Of a stretch of 6,688 nucleotides of DNA, positions 1 to 6,688 are shown in pieces. The stretch lies in NCBI GenBank assembly GCA_003551485.1, contig PUMS01000305.1, positions 1-6,688 on the forward strand, given 5' to 3'. The notes beneath the pieces were generated by a model. That model saw nothing but the letters and a program-made list of their open reading frames with translations, was not told the origin of the DNA and did not search any database. Made by a program: the position numbers and the translations under genes. Each line of letters starts with the position of its first letter. Position 1 is the stretch's first letter. This DNA is from Phycisphaeraceae bacterium (GTDB lineage: Bacteria > Planctomycetota > Phycisphaerae > Phycisphaerales > Phycisphaeraceae).

Positions 1-34
1 CCCCCGCGCCCGCGCCCCACACGGACCCGCCACC

Positions 35-913
35 ATGAGCCGTCCCGACAGCTTCCGCATCGGCCTTGTGCAGCACGCCTGCGGCGATTCGACCCAGGCC
101 AACACCGACCGCTGCATCGAGCTGATCCGCCAGGCCGCCGAGGCCGGCGCCCGCCTGGTGGTCACGCCCGAGCTGTTCACCACCCGCTACTTCCCCCAGG
201 CCGAGGACCCGGCCGCGTTCGACCTGGCCGAGCCGGTTCCCGGTCCCACCACGCAGCGCCTGGGTGAGCTGGCCGCGCAGCTTGGCATTTACATCAGCGC
301 ATCACTTTTCGAGAAGCGCGCGGCGGGGCTGTACCACAACAGCTCGGTGATGATCGGCCCCGATGGGGCCATCGTGCAGCGCTACCGCAAGATGCACATT
401 CCCGATGACCCCGGCTTCTTCGAGAAGTTCTATTTCACCCCAGGCGACCAGGAGCCCGGCTGGGCCGTGGCGCCGGCGGGTCAGGTGCGTGCGGGGATGC
501 TCATCTGCTGGGACCAGTGGTTTCCCGAGGCGGCGCGGCTGTCGGCCCTGCGCGGGGCGGAAGTGCTTTTGTATCCCACCGCCATCGCCTGGAGCGATGA
601 TGAACCGGAGGAGGAGCAGCAGCGCCAGCGCGAGGCCTGGATCACCGTGCAGCGGAGCCACGCCATCGCCAACGGGGTGTTCATCTGCGCTGTCAACCGC
701 GTCGGCCGCGAGGGGGCGCTGCGGTTCTGGGGCTCGAGCTTCGTGGCCGACCCCGGCGGGACGATCCTGGCCCAGGGCGACACCGACAGCGAGCAGGCGC
801 TGGTCGTCGACTGCGACCTTGCCCGCATCGAGCAGGTGCGAAGGATGTGGCCCTTCCTGCGCGACCGGCGGGTCGATGCCTACGCCGACCTGGGCCGTCG
901 CTACGGAGATTGA
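35..913 (+). CDS. aguB: N-carbamoylputrescine amidohydrolase (nitrilase/CN-hydrolase superfamily)
   Basis: This 292-aa cytosolic enzyme hydrolyses N-carbamoylputrescine to putrescine, CO2 and ammonia, the last step of the agmatine route to putrescine. The nitrilase catalytic triad is visible: Glu46 in VVTPELF, Lys119 in YRKMHIP and the nucleophile Cys158 in MLICWDQWFPE. The late motif MWPFLRDRRVDAY (about residues 271-283) is typical of the carbamoylputrescine subgroup and separates it from other nitrilases. Length is normal and the protein looks intact. The ATG at 35 places the first beta strand (FRIGLVQ) at residue 7, as in relatives. No Shine-Dalgarno sequence precedes it; the bases just before are CGCCACC. 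The start lies in an ATGA that could overlap the stop of an upstream gene, so aguB may be translated by coupling inside an operon beginning outside the window. The downstream neighbour aguA supplies its substrate, which strongly supports the call. Confidence 0.95.
   Translation: MSRPDSFRIGLVQHACGDSTQANTDRCIELIRQAAEAGARLVVTPELFTTRYFPQAEDPAAFDLAEPVPGPTTQRLGELAAQLGIYISASLFEKRAAGLYHNSSVMIGPDGAIVQRYRKMHIPDDPGFFEKFYFTPGDQEPGWAVAPAGQVRAGMLICWDQWFPEAARLSALRGAEVLLYPTAIAWSDDEPEEEQQRQREAWITVQRSHAIANGVFICAVNRVGREGALRFWGSSFVADPGGTILAQGDTDSEQALVVDCDLARIEQVRRMWPFLRDRRVDAYADLGRRYGD
905..908 (+). promoter_or_regulatory. Ribosome binding site for aguA inside the end of aguB
   Basis: GGAG lies five bases before the aguA ATG at 914 and overlaps the last codons of aguB. 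The TGA of aguB (911-913) touches the ATG of aguA directly. This fixes the aguA start and points to co-transcription with coupled translation. It is the clearest Shine-Dalgarno site in the window. Confidence 0.7.
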
Positions 914-2014
914 ATGCCGCCGCACGCACGCACCGAGCTGGTCAACGGACTTTTCGAGCCGTCGCAATCCGCGGCGGCGCTGGGCTATCGGCTGCCGGCA
1001 GAGTTCGAGCCCCAGGCCGCGGTCTGGGTCAGTATTCCGCACAACGCCGACACCTGGCCGGGCTGCCTGGAGCAGGCGCGGCGGCAGTTCGAGCAGTTTC
1101 TCGCCGGGCTTGGCGATCACGTGGCGGTCCACACCACCCAGCAGCACGGCATCGTTACGGATGACTCGTGGATTCGCGACTACGGCCCGCTGTTCGTCGT
1201 GCGCCGGCCCGCCCCGGAAAGCCGCAGCGCGCAACCGATCGACGCCCCCCCGCAACACGACCTCAGCCCGCTGGCGTGCCACGATTTTGTCTTCAACTGC
1301 TGGGGCGGCAAGTACGGACCGTTCGACCAGGATGACGTGGTGCCCCAGCACATTGCAGCGCGGCGGGGTATCCCCATCTGGCTGCACGAGATGGTCCTCG
1401 AGGGCGGCGCCATCGATGTCAACGGCCGTGGCTGCCTGCTCACCACCGAGCAGTGTCTGCTCAACGTCAACCGCAACCCCGGCATGTCCCAGGGCCGGAT
1501 CGAGCGCCGGCTCGAGGAGGCATTCAACGTCAGCCGCATCATCTGGCTCGCCGGCGGCATCACCGGCGATGACACCGATGGCCACGTCGATGATGTGGCC
1601 CGCTTCACCGCGCCCGACACCATCGCCGCGGTGCGGGTGGGGCGCGGCCACCGGGATTTCGACGTGCTGGAAGAGAACTGGAGGCGGCTGAAGGCCGCGC
1701 GCGACGTGGCGGGCGGGCCGTTCACCCTCATCGAACTGCCCGGACCCCAGCCGGTGTACTACGACCTGCCACCGGGCGCTGAATATGACGTCGGCCGCGC
1801 CGGCCTGCCGGCAAGCTACGCCAACTTCCTGATCAGCAACGGCGCCGTGTTCGTGCCCATCTTCGGCCAGAAGGCCGATGAGCTGGCCCTTGGCCGGCTC
1901 GAACAGGCCATGCCCGGCTACCGGGTCATCGGCGTGCGAAGCGAATACCTCATCGTCGGCATGGGCGCCCTGCACTGCCTGACGATGCAGGAACCCGCGG
2001 TTACCCGTGCCTGA
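914..2014 (+). CDS. aguA: Agmatine deiminase (agmatine iminohydrolase), PAD_porph family
   Basis: This 366-aa cytosolic enzyme converts agmatine to N-carbamoylputrescine plus ammonia, feeding AguB encoded immediately upstream. Family landmarks run in order: a LPAEFEPQAAVWVSIPHN N-terminal block (about 27-44), DSWIRDYGP at 84-92, FNCWGGK at 127-133, LEGGAIDVNG from 162, TDGHVDD at 221-227 (catalytic His224 and Asp226 by family analogy), PASYANFLISNG near 300, and the nucleophile Cys355 in LHCLTMQEP close to the C-terminus. Length is normal. The stretch just before the nucleophile reads GMGALHC, where the best-known agmatine deiminases carry GGGNIHC as I recall the family. All other active-site blocks are intact, so I keep the agmatine deiminase call, helped by the aguB neighbour. 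A different guanidino-compound deiminase of the same family is the main alternative. It abuts aguB with no gap. Confidence 0.92.
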   Translation: MPPHARTELVNGLFEPSQSAAALGYRLPAEFEPQAAVWVSIPHNADTWPGCLEQARRQFEQFLAGLGDHVAVHTTQQHGIVTDDSWIRDYGPLFVVRRPAPESRSAQPIDAPPQHDLSPLACHDFVFNCWGGKYGPFDQDDVVPQHIAARRGIPIWLHEMVLEGGAIDVNGRGCLLTTEQCLLNVNRNPGMSQGRIERRLEEAFNVSRIIWLAGGITGDDTDGHVDDVARFTAPDTIAAVRVGRGHRDFDVLEENWRRLKAARDVAGGPFTLIELPGPQPVYYDLPPGAEYDVGRAGLPASYANFLISNGAVFVPIFGQKADELALGRLEQAMPGYRVIGVRSEYLIVGMGALHCLTMQEPAVTRA

Positions 2015-2064
2015 TATCCCTCGCAGAACGGTCTTACTGCCGCTCCCACCGTGGCGGTCGGGGC

Positions 2065-2101
2065 GAGGGCAAACGTACGGGAGGGGGCCGTATCTGCCCT
2101 C
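2065..2101 (+). terminator. Hairpin 50 nt downstream of aguA, possible transcription end
   Basis: GAGGGCA (2065-2071) pairs perfectly with TGCCCTC (2095-2101). Inside it TACGG (2076-2080) pairs with CCGTA (2088-2092) around a GAGGGGG loop. It begins about 50 nt past the aguA stop, a suitable place for an RNA 3' end. No T-run follows, so it is not a textbook intrinsic terminator; it could stabilise a 3' end or assist factor-dependent termination. Its CCCTC arm could instead pair with GAGGGG near 2126-2131. Confidence 0.35.
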
Positions 2102-2179
2102 ACCGCCGGCTTCGGATCCGCGGCGAGGGGTAAAGGGGAGTCAGCGCTGGGGCTCAGCGGGGCGCTTCTCATCGCGGTG

Positions 2180-2207
2180 GCCGTGGCACCGTCTGGTGGG
2201 CCACGGC
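2180..2207. repeat. Perfect 8-bp inverted repeat (hairpin) in the convergent gap
   Basis: GCCGTGGC (2180-2187) is the exact reverse complement of GCCACGGC (2200-2207). The inner ACC (2188-2190) can also pair with GGT (2195-2197), giving an 11-bp stem with a small bulge and a GTCT loop. No T-tract lies on either side. It sits just beyond the ppdK terminator and about 165 nt after aguA, so it could take part in stopping rightward transcription. Confidence 0.5.
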
Positions 2208-2223
2208 ACGTGGATGGGGGCGC

Positions 2224-2274
2224 AAAAAAACCGTGCCGGGGCGCCCCCGCAGTGGGAGCGCCGCGCCGGCACGG
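2224..2274 (-). terminator. Rho-independent terminator for ppdK
   Basis: CCGTGCCGG (2231-2239) pairs perfectly with CCGGCACGG (2266-2274). The stem continues inward with GGCGC (2240-2244) against GCGCC (2258-2262) and CCC (2246-2248) against GGG (2254-2256), around a five-base loop, with a GCG bulge and one mismatch. Seven A residues at 2224-2230 become a U7 tract immediately after the stem on the minus strand, the orientation needed to terminate ppdK, whose stop is about 180 nt upstream. This is a textbook intrinsic terminator for leftward transcription. On the plus strand the tract precedes the stem, so it should not stop aguA transcripts by this mechanism. Confidence 0.85.
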
Positions 2275-2315
2275 GGCGGGGGGCTGAATTGTGTCCACCC
2301 ATTTCTAGCAGCCAG

Positions 2316-2336
2316 GGGCACGCTTGGCAAGTGCCC
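2316..2336. repeat. 6-bp GC-rich inverted repeat in the ppdK 3' region
   Basis: GGGCAC (2316-2321) pairs with GTGCCC (2331-2336) around a nine-base loop. It lies between the ppdK stop and the ppdK terminator, so it would be part of the ppdK 3' untranslated RNA. No T-tract follows on either strand. Confidence 0.45.
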
Positions 2337-2363
2337 GTTGGCGGGGAGGGGTTCTGGCCGGGT

Positions 2364-2389
2364 CCAGCGGGCGGAGCCGCTGGGCTCCG
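2364..2389. repeat. Two mutually exclusive hairpins in the ppdK 3' untranslated region
   Basis: CCAGCGG (2364-2370) pairs with CCGCTGG (2377-2383). Alternatively CGGAGCC (2372-2378) pairs with GGCTCCG (2383-2389) around a GCTG tetraloop. Both stems are 7 bp and perfect, and they overlap so that only one can form at a time. The element lies about 63-88 nt past the ppdK stop. Function is unknown; it may simply stabilise the mRNA 3' end. Confidence 0.45.
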
Positions 2390-2451
2390 TATCACGTAAC
2401 ACCTTTCATGCTGGCGACTTGCCGCGCCGTATGCCCGGCGGGGCGTCCGTT

Positions 2452-5193
<2,742 letters not shown>

Positions 5194-5375
5194 GGCGTGG
5201 TCTTCCAGTGTGTGGGGAGTTTGGTGGTCGTGAGTCTCGTCTGGTTTACATGCAGGCTCCGGGCCGGGCCGCCGCCGCATCATCCTCGCGGTCGAGCCCG
5301 GCCGGGTGCCGTTGGGCGGCATCGCCAGAGCTCGGGCCGGCGGTGCGGCCGGAAGGCTTGGGGCATCGCGGGGGA

Positions 5376-5394
5376 CCGACCCTACGGGGGTCGG
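5376..5394. repeat. 7-bp hairpin in the predicted ppdK leader
   Basis: CCGACCC (5376-5382) pairs perfectly with GGGTCGG (5388-5394) around the five-base loop TACGG. It would lie about 185 nt before the ppdK start within the predicted leader RNA. No T-tract follows on the minus strand, so it is not an obvious attenuator. Confidence 0.4.
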
Positions 5395-5492
5395 CGGACC
5401 GGACACCGCTGCCCTCGGGGCCCCTGGCGGGCGGCGTGCCGGCCTTGGCAAGGGACCTTGGACGATTCCGCGCGGCGGAGGCTTCCCCGGAC

Positions 5493-5562
5493 GGGTCCGG
5501 GGGCTTGGACGGGGCCGGGGCGTTTCCGGGGACTTCCGGGGACTTCCGGGGGCGTCCGGGGG
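5493..5562 (+). other. Potential G-quadruplex array, eight G-runs
   Basis: Eight runs of three to five G occur on the plus strand (5493-5495, 5499-5503, 5511-5514, 5517-5520, 5528-5531, 5538-5541, 5548-5552, 5558-5562), separated by 3, 7, 2, 7, 6, 6 and 5 bases. All spacers fit the usual G3+N1-7 rule, so two quadruplexes could form side by side. The G-rich strand is the template for ppdK transcription, and the array lies about 85-150 bp after the predicted ppdK transcription start. Folding there could hinder RNA polymerase; that is inference. Confidence 0.6.
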
Positions 5563-5563
5563 A
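5524..5563. repeat. 10-bp tandem repeat, four copies
   Basis: TTCCGGGGAC occurs twice exactly (5524-5533, 5534-5543), followed by TTCCGGGGGC (5544-5553, one change) and the more diverged GTCCGGGGGA (5554-5563). The 10-bp period is close to one helical turn. The repeat supplies the last four G-runs of the G-run array. Copy number may vary between strains through slippage. Confidence 0.8.
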
Positions 5564-5652
5564 TGCGTCGGGTACGAACCGCGGCGTGGCCATGGGGCCA
5601 GACCGGGGCGGTCTCTCACCCTACCCCATCGCAAGCACTCCACAAGACGGTC

Positions 5653-5680
5653 ATTGTAAATAAGATGACGGTTTCGTCAA
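5653..5680 (-). promoter_or_regulatory. Predicted sigma70-type promoter reading toward ppdK
   Basis: On the minus strand TTGACG (5680-5675) and TACAAT (5658-5653) each match the -35 and -10 consensus at five of six positions, with a 16-bp spacer. They lie in the only AT-rich island of this region. Transcription would start near 5646, giving ppdK a leader of about 450 nt. Two dyads overlap the spacer: GTCAT-N10-ATGAC (5650-5669) and TGACG-GTTT-CGTCA (5666-5679), either of which could be a repressor or activator site. Whether ppdK has a closer promoter cannot be told. Confidence 0.55.
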
Positions 5681-5717
5681 AAACCCCGACTGTCGTCGCG
5701 ATCGTGGGGGGTGCATG

Positions 5718-5865
5718 GCATGCAGCGCGGGGGCTCCATGGGTGGCGGGGTCAGCGGCTTCCGGGGGCTGACTTCAGCCCGATGGCCAAGAGCGGGCCTC
5801 GAAGCGCCATGGCCATCGGCCGGGGGGGCCTGAAAGCCGCTGACCATGTCACCCACCCTGCATGC
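5718..5865. ncRNA. Multi-helix palindromic element, candidate structured RNA or palindromic repeat
   Basis: Nested complementary segments fold into one consistent structure. P1 is GCATGCAG (5718-5725) with CTGCATGC (5858-5865). P2 is 5741-5745 with 5853-5857. P3 is a perfect 12-bp pairing of 5749-5760 with 5834-5845, extended after one mismatch by 5762-5765 with 5829-5832 (one G-U). P5 is GGCTG (5766-5770) with CAGCC (5775-5779), loop ACTT. P4 is 5780-5788 with 5810-5818, nine perfect pairs. P3, P5 and P4 meet in a three-way junction, with about 43 pairs in 148 nt. The strand is undecided because both strands can fold. It is not a recognisable T-box, peptide attenuator, SRP RNA or RNase P RNA. 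It ends 63 bp before ilvN. Alternatives are a REP-like repeat or a DNA cruciform. Confidence 0.4.
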
Positions 5866-5892
5866 GTCCGCCCTGCCCGGCCACGGCGGTCA

Positions 5893-5922
5893 TTGGAGGG
5901 CGCGGCGGAGGTGGCGTATGAT
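5893..5922 (+). promoter_or_regulatory. Predicted ilvN promoter giving a leaderless mRNA
   Basis: TATGAT (5917-5922) matches the -10 consensus at five of six positions and ends six bases before the ilvN ATG at 5929. A weak -35, TTGGAG (5893-5898, three of six), lies 18 bp upstream. A start six to seven bases after the -10 would fall on the A of the ATG, giving a leaderless transcript. No Shine-Dalgarno is well placed for that ATG. GGAGGG at 5895-5900 would fit a GTG at 5911 instead. Confidence 0.5.
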
Positions 5923-5928
5923 GGCCCC

Positions 5929-6552
5929 ATGAGCCAGACCGAACCCCAGACAATGCGCCACGTGATCGCGGCCCTGGTCACCAATGAGCCGGGCGTGCTG
6001 TCACAGGTGGCCGGGATGTTCGCCGCGCGCGGCTTCAATATCGACAGCCTCGTGGTCGGCCGGACCGAGAATCCCCAACTCTCGCGCATGACCATCGTGG
6101 TCAACGGCGATGATGCCACGCTCGAGCAGGTGCGCAAGCAACTGGGCAAGCTCGTGCCCGTGGTGCGGGTGGTGGACTACCAGGAAGTGGCCTTCATCGA
6201 GCGCGACCTGGTGCTGGTGCAGGTCTCGACGCAGGCGGCCTCGGGCGACCCGATCGCCAACCGCGACAAGCTCATCACCCTGGCCAACCTCTTCCGAGCG
6301 CGGGTGGTGGACGTCAGCGAGGACCGGCTGATGGTCGAGCTTTCGGGTACGGAGGAGAAGATCGAGGCCTTCGTCGACCTGGTGCGGCCGTTCGGCATCG
6401 TCGAACTGGCCCGCACCGGTTTGATCGCCATGCCGCGCGGCAACGCCAACCCCCTCTGGCAGCGCCGCACCACCCGGCTCAGCGCCGGCCCCGCCGAGCC
6501 CGAGACCGGCGGCGGCCAGGCCATCGACCCCAGTTCCCTGCCCCCGGGCTGA
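5929..6552 (+). CDS. ilvN: Acetolactate synthase small (regulatory) subunit
   Basis: This 207-aa cytosolic protein activates the catalytic subunit IlvB and confers valine feedback on acetolactate/acetohydroxybutyrate formation, the first shared step of branched-chain amino acid synthesis. An N-terminal ACT domain (about 9-85) contains NEPGVLSQVAGMFAARGFNIDSL and RMTIVV. Asn19, Gly22, Ser25 and Asn37 align with Asn11, Gly14, Ser17 and Asn29 of E. coli IlvH, the valine-site region, so feedback is probably retained. The C-terminal domain (about 88-171) shows VAFIERDLVLVQV and ends with FGIVELARTGLIAMPRG. Residues 172-207 are an extra Pro/Gly/Ser-rich tail absent from the 163-aa E. coli protein. 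Met9 aligns with E. coli Met1; I prefer ATG 5929 because a -10 box sits directly before it, while GTG 5911 with GGAGGG upstream is the rival. No ilvB or ilvC is in the window. Confidence 0.95.
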   Translation: MSQTEPQTMRHVIAALVTNEPGVLSQVAGMFAARGFNIDSLVVGRTENPQLSRMTIVVNGDDATLEQVRKQLGKLVPVVRVVDYQEVAFIERDLVLVQVSTQAASGDPIANRDKLITLANLFRARVVDVSEDRLMVELSGTEEKIEAFVDLVRPFGIVELARTGLIAMPRGNANPLWQRRTTRLSAGPAEPETGGGQAIDPSSLPPG

Positions 6553-6688
6553 ACGCAGAATGCAGAGGGCCGCCAGCGCCCCAGCCCGACCCTGTAAGGG
6601 GGGAGGGAGCCAGTGGGATTTGCAGGGCCGCAGGCGAACCACCCGACGATGCGGCGAGGGCAACAACACACCCCGCCTCCAGCCCCCA
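6553..6688. other. 3' flank of ilvN without a supported gene
   Basis: These 136 bp hold no convincing start of a further gene and no T-tract terminator. Plus-strand G-runs at 6598-6603, 6605-6607, 6615-6617 and 6625-6627, separated by 1, 7 and 7 bases, satisfy a basic G-quadruplex rule. If ilvN is followed by another operon gene, it begins beyond the window. Confidence 0.5.

Larger units (their letters stand above)
2015..2451. other. Convergent intergenic region rich in hairpins, no gene
   Basis: This 437-bp gap separates aguA and ppdK, whose 3' ends face each other. Open frames exist on both strands, but they are proline/arginine/glycine-rich, match no family I recognise and lack ribosome sites, so I regard them as products of GC richness. 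The region instead holds at least five inverted repeats within about 325 bp (2065-2101, 2180-2207, 2231-2274, 2316-2336, 2364-2389). Only the third has a T-tract. Most of the region is therefore 3' untranslated sequence for the two converging transcripts. Confidence 0.7.
5194..5928. other. 735-bp divergent intergenic region between ppdK and ilvN
   Basis: This is the shared upstream region of two divergent genes. In order it holds a short hairpin at 5376-5394, a G-run array at 5493-5562, an AT-rich island at about 5650-5683 with a promoter reading toward ppdK, a folded palindromic element at 5718-5865 and a promoter next to ilvN. The ppdK frame is open through 5643, but its conceptual peptide is a Pro/Arg/Gly-rich run with many codons such as AGG, CCA and GGT that the body of ppdK avoids, and it resembles no domain. 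I judge it non-coding. Plus-strand frames here look equally artificial. Confidence 0.65.

Noticed and set aside
363..1691. Plus-strand open frame of 442 codons overlapping aguB and aguA in another phase
   Set aside because: Ser/Arg/Pro-rich out-of-frame reading of two recognised enzymes, with no motif of its own.
302..1975. Long minus-strand open frame (557 codons) antisense to aguB and aguA
   Set aside because: It mirrors the two well-supported genes, has His/Val/Gly-rich low-order composition, matches no family and has no ribosome site. Such antisense frames are expected in DNA this GC-rich.
2007..2399. Small open frames on both strands in the aguA-ppdK gap
   Set aside because: They overlap one another and the terminator hairpins, have biased composition and lack ribosome sites.
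5194..5643. 150-residue N-terminal extension of PPDK from the GTG at 5643
   Set aside because: The peptide is Pro/Arg/Gly-rich with no domain and uses codons unlike ppdK, while ATG 5193 gives a sensible start with a modest ribosome site. Kept only as an alternative in the findings.
5738..5833. 31-residue leader peptide for branched-chain attenuation of ilvN
   Set aside because: It has no run of Leu, Val or Ile codons, no ribosome site, and no terminator/antiterminator with a T-tract follows.
5718..5865. Insertion sequence or CRISPR array
   Set aside because: No transposase gene, no target-site duplication that I can see, and no regularly spaced repeats; the signal is nested palindromes only.

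Overview
The window is chromosomal DNA from a bacterium with very high GC content. It carries four complete, recognisable metabolic genes in two transcriptional blocks that face each other, plus a fourth gene diverging at the right. There is no rRNA, tRNA, CRISPR array, transposase or phage gene. The lineage is probably Planctomycetota (perhaps Phycisphaerae). This inference rests on the acetolactate synthase small subunit sequence, the lysine/arginine-rich tail on the dikinase, weak or absent Shine-Dalgarno sites at two starts, and compact GC-rich genes. It is not proven.

Layout: (1) positions 35-2014, plus strand: aguB (N-carbamoylputrescine amidohydrolase) followed with zero spacing by aguA (agmatine deiminase). 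Together they convert agmatine to putrescine via N-carbamoylputrescine. (2) 2015-2451: a convergent intergenic region packed with hairpins, including a strong intrinsic terminator for the gene arriving from the right. (3) 2452-5193, minus strand: ppdK (pyruvate, phosphate dikinase, 913 aa), with an unusual 40-residue basic, histone-H1-like N-terminal tail. (4) 5194-5928: a 735-bp divergent intergenic region holding an eight-run G-quadruplex array with a 10-bp tandem repeat, a good sigma70-type promoter reading toward ppdK, a 148-nt multi-helix palindromic element, and a promoter placed so close to ilvN that its mRNA would be leaderless. (5) 5929-6552, plus strand: ilvN/ilvH, the regulatory subunit of acetolactate synthase, with a 36-residue C-terminal extension. 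(6) 6553-6688: a short flank with no gene that I can support.

The genes do not form one pathway. aguBA supplies polyamines, ppdK interconverts pyruvate and PEP, and ilvN controls the committed step of valine/leucine/isoleucine synthesis, which also consumes pyruvate. ppdK and ilvN share a divergent control region, so joint regulation around pyruvate is possible, but this is inference only.

I did not find a novel multi-gene system. The most unusual content is non-coding: the folded element at 5718-5865 and the G-run array at 5493-5562. The basic tail on PPDK is the most unusual protein feature.
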